Origin: Candidatus Omnitrophota bacterium
GTDB taxonomy: Bacteria > Hinthialibacterota > Hinthialibacteria > OLB16
NCBI GenBank assembly: GCA_020632575.1
Contig: JACKFH010000004.1
Span: 124,001 to 188,000, forward strand
Length of the DNA stretch: 64,000 nucleotides
Direction of reading: 5' to 3'
Shown here: positions 1 through 8,448 of the stretch, one piece after another
Layout: each line of letters begins with the position of its first letter
How positions within the stretch are numbered: position 1 is the stretch's first letter
Notes under the pieces: generated by a model
Told to the model about the DNA's origin: nothing
The model's input: the letters and a program-made list of their open reading frames with translations, nothing else
The model's database searches: none
Translations under genes and position numbers: made by a program

Positions 1-1540
1 TCCTCGCGAAATTCTCGGTGAGGCCGAGATTCTTAAGGAGGTTCTCCGCCAAGTCGATTTGGGTTTCGAGGGGCAGGGAGCTCCGATCCGGTCCCATACT
101 CGAATCGCCATTTGAGGCAGCGCCGTTCCCCCGCGCCACGGAAAGTGAGTCGCGGACGAGTTGGGCGATCGAGGTCCAACCCAAGGACTCGACAAAGCTG
201 AAGCAGGAGATCGCCGAGGTTTGAAAAGATTTCCAAACCTTGGCGCCGATCCATCCCCGCTGACGGGCCTCCACCGCTTTTTCGCGACATTCCTCATCCG
301 CGTCGAGCAACGTCTCCTCCATGCGGAAAGCGGGTTGGATCAAGACCGGGCAGTGGGCGATCCCCTCGGTCGCGCCGAGGGGAATTCGTTCGAGCGCCAT
401 CCCGAAGAAACCAGCAAAACCGAAGGTCTCGATTTTGTCGCTGACCGATTCGAGATGACGGCGCATGACCTCGGACCGGACATCGATGCAAAAGACCATC
501 TGAGCGGTCTTTCGCTCCGTCGATTTTGGTGTGGAAGTGAGCGAAGAAAGTTGGCGCCGGAGATTCCCTCGGTGTGAAATCTCTAGCGCGAGCTGACAAA
601 CATACCGCTTTCCAGCGTCATCCATGGCGGAAGGAATCTCTTTCATTGCGGATGAAGGCCAGAGACCGGAGATGGGGAGGCTTCCCCGCGCCCGAAAGAG
701 GCCGACATCATAGGCGAGCCGAACGGCCAGTAGCCCAGTCAGATCTTTGAAATCTTTTTGTTTGACATAGGAGGCCCATCCCGCCGCCGAGAAAATCTGA
801 GCGAGAAGGAACGGCTTCCAATGTTCTTTGGGAACCTCTAGTTCCTCGATTAATTCCCGAATGACGACCTCGGGATCGTCCTGGAGTTCACGGACAAATT
901 GCCGGAATCCCTGGATGCCGAGACGCCCCATTCGGCTGGCGTGGGAAGCCATTTCGATCCACGCTCGAAAGAGGGAGGGGCCTTTCCAAGGGCTTGACCA
1001 AAGCGCCTGCCCCTCATCGTAATGAGCCGCCAAAAGCCGCGAGATATCGTTGAGGATGTGACTCGACCACTCGCTTTCATCCTCTCGATCGACCGCCTCC
1101 GCCACCGTGAGGTAGCGCCGTTCACTCTCAGGCTTTGGAGAATTATCCGATTGGATCCAGTTCAGCAGGTCTCTTGCCTCGAAGTTTTTGAAGAGTTGGG
1201 GATATTCGCGAGCGCATTGGGCCAGCGCCTCCTCGATGGCGGTCTCGGAAACCAGGCCCCCGTCGAATTGAGAGCGATAGTATTCCGAGGACATGAGAAG
1301 ATCGCAATCGCGAACCTCGGCCAGTTTCTCTCGTGCCTCGAGGAACCGGTGGTGAGACCATCCGAGAAAAGGATTGACTGCCACATAGTCCCTGAGGGGC
1401 CAGAGCGGCGGGACGATCTCTTCGATCTCGGCCAAAATGGACTTCAGCTGTCCGCATTCATCGGTCGGGCTTGTCAGCGTGGTTTCCAAACCTTCCGCGC
1501 AAGTTTTCAATTTATCTTCCTCCAATAGGGCAATTGTCAC
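1..1540 (-). CDS. dabA: DabA (DUF2309) inorganic-carbon transporter subunit, N-terminal part
   Basis: First 513 codons of a DabA protein, the cytoplasmic zinc subunit of the two-gene dissolved-inorganic-carbon transporter; family members are thought to hydrate CO2 to bicarbonate, driven by the ion-conducting partner DabB. The frame is open from GTG at 1540 to the window edge without a stop. Landmarks seen: PPLWPLRDYVAVNPFLG near residues 44-60, DEGQALW near 175, and FCIDVRSE near 350-357, whose Cys351 and Asp353 match the reported zinc/catalytic pair. The other expected His and Cys ligands would lie outside the window. A TTG at 1510 has a better ribosome site (GGAGGA) than GTG1540 (GGAGAG), so the start is uncertain by ten codons. 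It follows dabB by 43 bp on the same strand, suggesting one operon. Confidence 0.93.
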   Translation of the reverse strand, partial: MTIALLEEDKLKTCAEGLETTLTSPTDECGQLKSILAEIEEIVPPLWPLRDYVAVNPFLGWSHHRFLEAREKLAEVRDCDLLMSSEYYRSQFDGGLVSETAIEEALAQCAREYPQLFKNFEARDLLNWIQSDNSPKPESERRYLTVAEAVDREDESEWSSHILNDISRLLAAHYDEGQALWSSPWKGPSLFRAWIEMASHASRMGRLGIQGFRQFVRELQDDPEVVIRELIEELEVPKEHWKPFLLAQIFSAAGWASYVKQKDFKDLTGLLAVRLAYDVGLFRARGSLPISGLWPSSAMKEIPSAMDDAGKRYVCQLALEISHRGNLRRQLSSLTSTPKSTERKTAQMVFCIDVRSEVMRRHLESVSDKIETFGFAGFFGMALERIPLGATEGIAHCPVLIQPAFRMEETLLDADEECREKAVEARQRGWIGAKVWKSFQTSAISCFSFVESLGWTSIAQLVRDSLSVARGNGAASNGDSSMGPDRSSLPLETQIDLAENLLKNLGLTENFAR

Positions 1541-1583
1541 AGGATTTCTCTCCTCTTTTTGTTGTATCGGGCGCCGCTATGCA

Positions 1584-3191
1584 TCAGGGCGTCGGCGATT
1601 CGTGCCCCCAGAACCGAGCCGTGATCCGTCGCGCCGGAATGTCCAGGTAGAATCCATTGAGCGCGTGAACATAAAAGGCTCTCAGGAAAGGACGGTCGAC
1701 TCCTGTTGTGACCATGGCCTGTAGGGCGAAGACAGCCAGAAAACCGAAGAGAATGAAGATTGCCATCACCCAATCAAGCGTGGAGAATTGGATGGTTTGA
1801 TTGGAAACCGAGGCGGACAGGATTCGGTCCACGGTCAGGTAGGCGACCAGATATCCCACACTGACCAGGACCGCGCCTCCGATTCCCCACATCCTCAGAG
1901 CCCTGGACCCCGTCAAGTTCGCTCTCCAGATCAGGTGGGTCATCGCAACCACCAGGATGACTCCCAGAACAGGGCCGCCCGGTTTGGCCACGAGATCGAT
2001 ACCGAGCAACCAGAGGGAACCCATGAAGATCGCCATCGAGGCGAGGGCTCCCACCGCCAGACCGGAAAGGGCGCGGGATGAAGTCGGGTTGATGGAAGAT
2101 TCAACCTTTGCTCCGGTCGCGCCCTCCAAGACACTGCCGGAACTCAGGAAGGCGTGGGCCTTGTAGAGGGAGTGGGCCACGATATGAAGCAGGGCCGCGG
2201 AGAAGGCGCCGAGACCGCACTGGAACATCATGAACCCCATCTGCGCGACGGTGGAATAGGCCAGCGCCCTTTTGATGCTGGATTGGGTGATCATCACGAC
2301 CGCGCCGAGGAGCGCGGTGAACGCGCCCACGATGGTGAGGAAGTCGAGGGCCAAGTCCGAAACCGATACGAGGGGACTGAGGCGGATAACCAAGAATCCC
2401 CCGGCGTTGATGATGCCCGCGTGCATGAGAGCGGAGACCGGGGTGGGGGTTTCCATGGTGTCCGGGAGCCAACTGTGAAATGGGAACTGGGCCGATTTGG
2501 TCATGGCGCCAAGGACATAAAGGGTTGCGATGAGGGAAACCAGATAAGCGTTGGTTGAAGAATCCTCCCGGAACGCGGGGGCTTTCTCGAAGATCTCCCC
2601 ATATTCAAAAGTCCCGAAGCAGTAGAAGGTGAGTGAGAGAGCGATCAAGAGAAGGATATCTCCGAGACGGCTGATTAAAAATTTCTTTCTCGCGGCCCAA
2701 ACCGCCCAGGGTCGTTCGGGATAATGGATCAGGAGTTGGTGGAGACCGAGACTGGTCAGCATCCAAGAGAGGGTGAACATGACGAGATTTCCGGAGACCA
2801 CGAGTAGGAGAACGGCCCCGAGGGTGAACGCGATCCACCGGAAGAACCGTCCTTGGCGGGGGTCCCCGTCCAAATAACGGCTTGAATAGCGGGTGATCAC
2901 GACGCCGATGAAACCGATCAGGAGGGACATCACGGCGGCCAGGCTGTCGAAGTAGACCCCGAGACTGAAGGGACCCGCGCCATTCGCTTTGATCAACGCG
3001 ATATCTAATGTCCCGAAAAGGGCTAGTTGAAAGGTCGCCGCGACCGATGAGACGAAGGCGACGATTGCCAGGGCTTGGACGGTTTTCCGGACCGCTCGGA
3101 CTCGGCGATTGGCGAATTGGCTGGGCGCCAGGATGGCGCCAAGCAGCAGCAAAGGCGGAATGGCGACTAGCCAAGGATATAAAGCGACCAT
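1584..3191 (-). CDS. dabB: DabB, NuoL/MrpA-like ion-conducting membrane subunit
   Basis: A 535-residue polytopic membrane protein of the proton-conducting NADH-quinone oxidoreductase/Mrp antiporter family (PF00361). It has about a dozen hydrophobic segments and the family signature SAQFPFHSWLP followed by PTPVSALMHAG. On its own it could be read as a NuoL paralogue, but the gene immediately downstream is DabA, so it is most likely DabB, which couples ion flow to inorganic-carbon accumulation. The start is set at ATG 3191, preceded by GGGAGGAAC; an in-frame extension to 3350 adds 53 residues with no membrane character. A sigma-70-like promoter lies 53 bp upstream. No other nuo or mrp genes are present, which argues against a complex I role. 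Confidence 0.9.
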   Translation of the reverse strand: MVALYPWLVAIPPLLLLGAILAPSQFANRRVRAVRKTVQALAIVAFVSSVAATFQLALFGTLDIALIKANGAGPFSLGVYFDSLAAVMSLLIGFIGVVITRYSSRYLDGDPRQGRFFRWIAFTLGAVLLLVVSGNLVMFTLSWMLTSLGLHQLLIHYPERPWAVWAARKKFLISRLGDILLLIALSLTFYCFGTFEYGEIFEKAPAFREDSSTNAYLVSLIATLYVLGAMTKSAQFPFHSWLPDTMETPTPVSALMHAGIINAGGFLVIRLSPLVSVSDLALDFLTIVGAFTALLGAVVMITQSSIKRALAYSTVAQMGFMMFQCGLGAFSAALLHIVAHSLYKAHAFLSSGSVLEGATGAKVESSINPTSSRALSGLAVGALASMAIFMGSLWLLGIDLVAKPGGPVLGVILVVAMTHLIWRANLTGSRALRMWGIGGAVLVSVGYLVAYLTVDRILSASVSNQTIQFSTLDWVMAIFILFGFLAVFALQAMVTTGVDRPFLRAFYVHALNGFYLDIPARRITARFWGHESPTP

Positions 3192-3243
3192 TTTGTTCCT
3201 CCCCTCGGATGTGAGCAAACTTACTGCGTTGCAGGTATCGCGA

Positions 3244-3272
3244 AATTTAATACATGAAATTAATGTCGTCAA
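3244..3272 (-). promoter_or_regulatory. sigma-70-like promoter of dabB-dabA
   Basis: On the minus strand TTGACG (3272-3267) is followed after 17 bp by TAAATT (3249-3244). Predicted transcription start is near 3237, giving a leader of about 45 nt before the dabB ATG. Found by eye; not tested. Confidence 0.5.
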
Positions 3273-3753
3273 TAGGGTTTCGTGTTTTTCATCTTCATGG
3301 GTCATCTGGGCATGAAGGTTCCGAGGAGAAGAATGGAAACGCGATTCCACTCAATAAGACGATTCCTTCTCGCCAAATTCCGCGAATCAGCTTAGTGAAA
3401 AGAACTGAAATTGGTGGAAGACGTGGAAGATCTTGATCGGTTTAAATCGACCAGAGTCTGTTTCAACCGACGGCTCTTGGTGGAGTCGCGCCAATTGAGT
3501 GCGCGGCAGGTTTCGGTCGGCGCGGAAGAATTATTGTCACTCATCCGACTGGGAGGGACTGACCCAGTCCGCGAGGGAGTCCATTCCCTTGCCACACAGA
3601 AAGCCGTCCGTTGAAACGGAATCTGTTTTCCTAAATCAATGACGAACGCGCATGATTCGTCCACAGGTGTGCCTGGGCATCCATGGGGATTGAAATGACA
3701 ATAACTTGTTTTTACAAAGTATAATGTGACGACCAAGTATCGGAGACTCCCGA
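3273..3753. other. gene-free region
   Basis: About 480 bp with no convincing coding frame between the dab promoter and the next gene. The only longer frame (minus, 3392-3736) has no ribosome site and an unnatural composition. The notable content is the imperfect inverted repeat at 3452-3625, listed separately. Confidence 0.6.
3452..3625. repeat. imperfect 26-bp inverted repeat pair, 122 bp apart
   Basis: Arms at 3452-3477 and 3600-3625 match at 22 of 26 positions when one is reverse-complemented; both contain a GTTTCAAC-GACGGCT core. A related core, GTCCGTTTCAACGGAC, occurs at 29236-29251. No coding capacity lies between the arms. This could be a non-autonomous mobile-element relic or a dispersed intergenic repeat; a third or fourth copy would be needed to define its ends. 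Confidence 0.45.
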
Positions 3754-4455
3754 TTGCCCCAGAAGCGGTTTCCCCATTTTGCTCTTCTCAGGCGGGTGGA
3801 GGTGAAAGTAAATAACCGAACAAAGGTTTTCCTGTTCCTATTGGTTTTGACTTTACTCGGAATCTTCGGGTGGACCTTACGAGATTCATCCCCGGGCGGT
3901 GACTACACATACGCACTCAGCCCATGGATACCGCGGACTGTTTCGTATTTGAGATACCTCATCATCTTTGCGCCAGTTGCCGTGTTGATTCACAGTCGGA
4001 AATCGGTGGATGTGCGCGACGCCCCCGAATGGCCCAGGGGCTGTTTCATCGGAACGTTCATCTTCTTTCAAATCCTCGCGATTCTGCTGGCGGGATTCTT
4101 CTTATTAAATGATGTCTTTTCGTTTACCGGTCGGTTTGAAACGGCCCTCCACCAAATCAGCCCAAGCAGTAAGAGAGAAGTGATGATCGTTTCGAGGTAT
4201 CGCTATGGACTCGTCGATCCCGGCTTTCCCGAGTGCCGGTGTTACTTGAAAGAGAATCGGTGGTTTCCCTTTGTCTGGAAAGACATCGGGACGAGTCCTC
4301 GAGGGACCCGGTGCGTTTTCTATTGGAACGAGGAGGAAACCGCCTTTTCGATTTGGAAGGACGGGGGCGCGAAATTTGCCTATGATCTCGCGCATGACCG
4401 TCGGCTGGACCATCAAAAGAGAGATCTTATTCCCGGACCCAGGAGGTCTTCATAG
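3754..4455 (+). CDS. hypothetical three-pass membrane protein
   Basis: 233 residues, not recognised. Three hydrophobic segments are visible: about 24-42 (just after a basic stretch), 62-80 and 97-120. The remaining roughly 110 residues form a soluble C-terminal domain rich in aromatic and charged residues, containing ECRCY. The start is TTG 3754, preceded by GGAG at a spacing of 8; no better ATG exists near the first membrane segment. It converges on the DUF5615 gene, with 3' ends overlapping by a few bases. No function is proposed. Confidence 0.6.
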   Translation: MPQKRFPHFALLRRVEVKVNNRTKVFLFLLVLTLLGIFGWTLRDSSPGGDYTYALSPWIPRTVSYLRYLIIFAPVAVLIHSRKSVDVRDAPEWPRGCFIGTFIFFQILAILLAGFFLLNDVFSFTGRFETALHQISPSSKREVMIVSRYRYGLVDPGFPECRCYLKENRWFPFVWKDIGTSPRGTRCVFYWNEEETAFSIWKDGGAKFAYDLAHDRRLDHQKRDLIPGPRRSS

Positions 4456-4779
4456 AAACTCGATGCGGTTGACCATCTCCTCAGCTTCCAACACCTGGAA
4501 GATCAACATCAAACCCTGAACGATTCGACCTATCGGCGTACGCTGGGGCGCGTAAACGATGCCATGGTGAGATTTGCCCGATGCGGCGATTCGTAGAAAG
4601 TCATCATCCTGAGTGAAAATCACTCGACCCTCCGAAATAGCGAATTCCACATGCTCCTCGTCGCTGGCGCCTTGTGTTTTTGCCTCCACCACGGACAACA
4701 CGTTGACGCCTCTTTGACGGAGACCCCGGACGACCGCTTTCGAAACGTGCTCGTCAGTATAAAACTGGACCTCACTCAC
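4450..4779 (-). CDS. DUF5615 PIN-like toxin
   Basis: 109-residue protein of the DUF5615/Mut7-C PIN-like family, presumed metal-dependent RNase toxin. Acidic residues expected for the PIN active site are seen in YTDEH (7-11), SDEEH (39-43) and TQDDD (56-60). It overlaps the 3' end of the upstream DUF433 gene by 8 bp, a typical antitoxin-then-toxin arrangement with translational coupling. DUF433-DUF5615 is a known pairing, so the assignment rests on both sequence and neighbour. RNase activity is inferred from the family. Confidence 0.88.
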   Translation of the reverse strand: MSEVQFYTDEHVSKAVVRGLRQRGVNVLSVVEAKTQGASDEEHVEFAISEGRVIFTQDDDFLRIAASGKSHHGIVYAPQRTPIGRIVQGLMLIFQVLEAEEMVNRIEFL

Positions 4780-5086
4780 CGCGTCCGGCTTTCAGTCTTT
4801 CGGAAAGTATGGAGGGAGTCTCAACCCGCAACGCCTGGATGAATGCATCGCTTTCGTGGATGTCTCGATCGATCTCTTCACGATGATCGAAATAGTAAGT
4901 CAATGCGCCATAAACTTCGGCAAGCGTTAAGTCGTATTCGGCGGAGATTTCATCCGGGCTTTTGCCCATGCGCTCGTGCCAGATGACCACATCCCGGACC
5001 TTGATGCGATGCCCGACAATGCACGGCTTACCTCCTGCCACGCCGGGTGTGATCTCAATATGCCTCTCCAGTATCCGGTCAGACAT
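4772..5086 (-). CDS. DUF433 antitoxin
   Basis: 104-residue DUF433 protein, winged-helix-like antitoxin partner of DUF5615. The N-terminal motif HIEITPGVAGGKPCIVGHRI and the following VRDVV and SPDEI stretches are typical. The start is ATG 5086, preceded by AGGAAG at good spacing; a longer in-frame reading to 5206 adds residues unlike the family and is not used. Likely binds its own promoter and neutralises the downstream toxin, as in other type II pairs. Confidence 0.88.
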   Translation of the reverse strand: MSDRILERHIEITPGVAGGKPCIVGHRIKVRDVVIWHERMGKSPDEISAEYDLTLAEVYGALTYYFDHREEIDRDIHESDAFIQALRVETPSILSERLKAGRGE

Positions 5087-5217
5087 AACCCACTTCCTTT
5101 CTCGATATTGGAAGTTTATCCGAGGGGACCAGAAAATCCAGTCGCAAACGGCCCGCAGAGAGTTCGTCGAACTCTCGAGGGGTTTGCGATTTCGTGCTTG
5201 ATCCACAAGAAACCTTG

Positions 5218-6693
5218 CTAAGGCCTCGCCCCCTCGTACCCCTCCCTCAACATCCCGTTCAGCGACTTCACCAACTCCGCATTCTCCGGATCCCCCGCCG
5301 CATTGACATTCTCGTCTGGGTCGGTCTGGTGATCGTATAACTCGGTGGCGACCAGTTCATGGCTCTTGATCTTTTGCCATTCGGTGTAGCGATACCGATC
5401 GGTGCGCATTGAGTAACCCATGACATCCCCGCGTGGGTACTGGCTGAAGGCCGCCTTCTTCCAAGGTCGGTCGGGGTTTTCCAGCAAGGGGGCGAAACTG
5501 GTTCCCTCAAGGTGCTCCGGCTTTTCGAGACCGCAGAGATCGCAAAGCGTCGGGTAGATGTCCACGAATTCAGTCAGCGCTCTCGTCTTCTTGCCCCGTG
5601 ACCCCATCCCCGGCGCGCTGATCATCAGAGTCGAGTGGGTGTCCAGCTCGAAGTTGGTGTGCTTGCACCACATGCTGTGCTCTCCCAACTTCCAACCATG
5701 ATCGCCCCACAACACGACGATGGTATTATCGCTCAGACCGAGACGACCCAGTTCGTCCAGTACTTTTCCAACTTGGGCATCGGTATACGACACGCAGGCG
5801 TAGTAGCCATGAATCAACTGACGCGCGAGGTCATTCGGCATGTCCCCTTCTTTCGGCATCCCGACATAACCCCTGAGCTCCCCCCAAGTGGTCAATGCCT
5901 CCTCCGGGGCCCCCTTTGGGACAAAGGGGTTGTCGGCCAACTCGATCTCATTGGGATCGTAGAGATCCCAGTACCTCTTCGGAGCGTTGAAAGGGAGATG
6001 CGGTTTCTTGAAACCGACCGCCATGAAGAAGGGGCGATCCTTGACCCGGTTGAGTTCCTCGATCGCATGCTGGGCGAGCTTCCCATCGATGTAGGCATCA
6101 TCGGGGACATCGGGGCCCTCGAACGCCGGACCTAAACCGCTGCGCCTCGCATTCGGGTGTTGACGGTCATATTCCCGAACCATCTCTTTCGAGTCCTCCG
6201 CGAGATACCCGCGACCCTCCCATTCGCCTTCGGGATGGTAGGCCTCTCGGCTCCATCCCACTTTTTCGTCCGACCGGTGATGGTAAATCTTTCCCATGGT
6301 CAGGGTTTCATAACCATTCGCCAGAAAATGTTTGTTCAAGGAGAGAGCATCGGGAATACATTCATACAGGGGACCTTTGTTGTAGATCTTCCCCTTATCC
6401 GGTCGATACCCGCTCAAAAGACTCGCCCGTGAGGCCATGCAGATCGCCTGCTGGCAATAGGCGCGCTCGAACAAAAGACCCTGACTGGCCAATCGGTCGA
6501 TACTGGGCGAATGGATATGACTTTGCCCGTAACATCCCAGCTGAGGACGAAGATCGTCGACCGCGATGAAGAGGACATTGGGGCGGCTCGTTGATTTCTC
6601 CGCCCATAGTCGTCCTGGAAACGCCGCGGCCACCGTCGCTAATGTGGCGGACTCGAGAAAGCCTCGACGTGTTATTCCATCCAATTTTCCCAT
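5218..6693 (-). CDS. Tat-exported sulfatase, iduronate-2-sulfatase-like
   Basis: 491-residue type I sulfatase that should hydrolyse sulfate esters, probably on polysaccharide, outside the cytoplasm. Residues 9-13 (RRGFL) and the following hydrophobic stretch form a Tat-type signal peptide. RPNVLFIAVDDLRPQLGCYG (37-56) carries the metal-binding aspartates, and the formylglycine site is CMASR at 85-89. The third residue of that motif is Ala instead of the commoner Pro (C-x-A-x-R). Later GDHGWKLGEH and KHTNFE fit the iduronate-sulfatase-like subgroup. The start is ATG 6693, 14 bp after the stop of the isomerase-like gene, so the two form an operon. A longer frame to 6981 overlaps that gene and is rejected. 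Confidence 0.93.
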   Translation of the reverse strand: MGKLDGITRRGFLESATLATVAAAFPGRLWAEKSTSRPNVLFIAVDDLRPQLGCYGQSHIHSPSIDRLASQGLLFERAYCQQAICMASRASLLSGYRPDKGKIYNKGPLYECIPDALSLNKHFLANGYETLTMGKIYHHRSDEKVGWSREAYHPEGEWEGRGYLAEDSKEMVREYDRQHPNARRSGLGPAFEGPDVPDDAYIDGKLAQHAIEELNRVKDRPFFMAVGFKKPHLPFNAPKRYWDLYDPNEIELADNPFVPKGAPEEALTTWGELRGYVGMPKEGDMPNDLARQLIHGYYACVSYTDAQVGKVLDELGRLGLSDNTIVVLWGDHGWKLGEHSMWCKHTNFELDTHSTLMISAPGMGSRGKKTRALTEFVDIYPTLCDLCGLEKPEHLEGTSFAPLLENPDRPWKKAAFSQYPRGDVMGYSMRTDRYRYTEWQKIKSHELVATELYDHQTDPDENVNAAGDPENAELVKSLNGMLREGYEGARP

Positions 6694-6707
6694 GCTGTTG
6701 ATCCCTT

Positions 6708-8192
6708 TCAGACAACCTGGATATCCAATCCCTGAAGCTGACAATAGGCCTTCAATTCCTTCTTGTAATCCCCATAAAAGAAGAGCTGATGAAACCCCGG
6801 GAAAGCAAGGAGCGATGGGTCGCCATCCATCTTCAGGCTTACCGACACGACGCACCCACCCGCAGGTGGGACCGCGATATTCCCCACCACGTCGCCCGTT
6901 GCGATGATCATCTCGGGTTTCCCTTCGGAGTTCTTTGGGAGCAATAGGTCGGTGACTGTTGCCCGCTGTCCCGACCGCCATTGCGGAACCGGGACCGCGT
7001 CGCGGTTTCCATGGTGAGGGGAGAGGTGATAGGGCTCGGGATCTTTATCGAATCCCCCGAGGCGTGTGGGGCAGGTGCAATGCGCGCCGATGAGGCAATC
7101 GTTGGCGGTATCGGGAACCGGATCCTGTTGGAATCCAGGTCGGTCGAAGAGGTATTGGACCAGGGCATGGGTCAGGCAGGCTCCGATGTCCGCCTCACAG
7201 GCCGCTGGGATGCCATGATCGAGCATCCGTGACCAAGCGATGCAGGGGAGGCTGATCTCTGTCGGGCCGAGCGCCCCCAGACAGTCCATGCTGATTCCAT
7301 CCGCCTCCTCGCGCTCCAGGATGGTCCGCGCCACCACAAAACTTTTGACCCCGTTCAGGACATCCTCGCGCGTGGGTCCGGAGACTCGTGTGGCGTTTTT
7401 GAGATACTCGTCAGCGATCCCCTGAATCTCGGAGGATGTCGGTGTCTGGTGATAGATCTCGGCGAAATCGCTCGCGGGGATGTAGCGAATTTTGGTCCCG
7501 ATCCGCGGAATCTCCTCGTCGCGTCTTTCACTACCTTTGAGGACGACAAAGCGGGTTTCACGCAGCCTCGCGCCGGCATGAATCATCTTCATCCCGTAGC
7601 GAACCTGATCGAAATTGTCGGTGGAACAGATGAAGGCGCCGTCTTTTTCGGCAAGCGGCGCCGTGTTGGTGGTGAAAGCTGCTCCGATAGGAGCGAAGAT
7701 GATCGCGGGAATTGGATGATCCACCGCTTTCGTAGCAGTGGGCCAAGCATGCTCTTGACGATCCAGAAGGACCAGGAGGAGCCCATCGGGTTTCTTCTCA
7801 TCCAGTTTCGCGAACCACTCATCCGCCTCTTCAGGTGAGTAGATCGGTTCGGGGCGAATCTCCACATCCATCCCGAGTTGCTTGGCCGTTTCCTGAATCA
7901 ATCCTCGGTATTTCTCGAAAGCCGCCTCCCCATCATAGATCGCGCCCGGCCAACGCATGCCATAGTCACCCTTCCTACGGACAAAGGCGACTTGGATGCG
8001 AGATCTGTACTTGGAAGCGGGACCCGCCTGCGCAATCGGTTTCTCCCGAAACGGTTCAATCGATATTCCAACCTCCGCCGCAAACGCGGTTGTGGCTCGA
8101 ACCGCCAGCAGCGAACCGGTGGCCGCCATGAACCTCCTCCGCGAGCACCCGCAATGGTGAATCAAGTTCTCGATTTTGGTTTCTTTAAACAC
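6708..8192 (-). CDS. Tat-exported L-fucose/L-arabinose isomerase-like protein
   Basis: 494-residue protein related to the fucose/arabinose isomerase fold family; the C-terminal half has the ISLPCIAWS and HGIPAACEADIGACLTHAL segments typical of it. Unusually for a sugar isomerase it starts with a Tat-like signal, SRRRFMAA at 17-24 followed by a hydrophobic run. GTG 8192 is chosen because GAGGAGG lies 6 bp upstream; the ATG at 8249 lacks a site. It precedes the sulfatase by 14 bp. A role in processing a sugar released outside the cytoplasm is possible, but catalytic residues cannot be verified by eye, and a sugar-binding or non-catalytic role is not excluded. Confidence 0.8.
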   Translation of the reverse strand: MFKETKIENLIHHCGCSRRRFMAATGSLLAVRATTAFAAEVGISIEPFREKPIAQAGPASKYRSRIQVAFVRRKGDYGMRWPGAIYDGEAAFEKYRGLIQETAKQLGMDVEIRPEPIYSPEEADEWFAKLDEKKPDGLLLVLLDRQEHAWPTATKAVDHPIPAIIFAPIGAAFTTNTAPLAEKDGAFICSTDNFDQVRYGMKMIHAGARLRETRFVVLKGSERRDEEIPRIGTKIRYIPASDFAEIYHQTPTSSEIQGIADEYLKNATRVSGPTREDVLNGVKSFVVARTILEREEADGISMDCLGALGPTEISLPCIAWSRMLDHGIPAACEADIGACLTHALVQYLFDRPGFQQDPVPDTANDCLIGAHCTCPTRLGGFDKDPEPYHLSPHHGNRDAVPVPQWRSGQRATVTDLLLPKNSEGKPEMIIATGDVVGNIAVPPAGGCVVSVSLKMDGDPSLLAFPGFHQLFFYGDYKKELKAYCQLQGLDIQVV

Positions 8193-8448
8193 GACGCGCC
8201 TCCTCGTCAAAGGTCGGGCGGGTGGATAGGAAATGCGGGCGGGAATCATTGGATTATACCGATTGAAGAAAGGAGTGTCATTCGGGGCTCGTGGGGGATT
8301 TGAAAATGCTGTGCGTGATTTGTCAGGAGTTGGAGTCCTGCGAATCTTTGCCCGTCAATTCCATTCCCCAACACACCCACCCCTAGATTCCCACCTCCAT
8401 CCTCCCTCATAATCTCATCTTCTAAACCCATTTAGCAAAGGCGCTCTC

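Noticed and set aside
3392..3736. 114-codon minus-strand frame in the gene-free region
   Set aside because: No ribosome site, Ser/Thr/Arg-rich random composition, and it contains the inverted-repeat arms.
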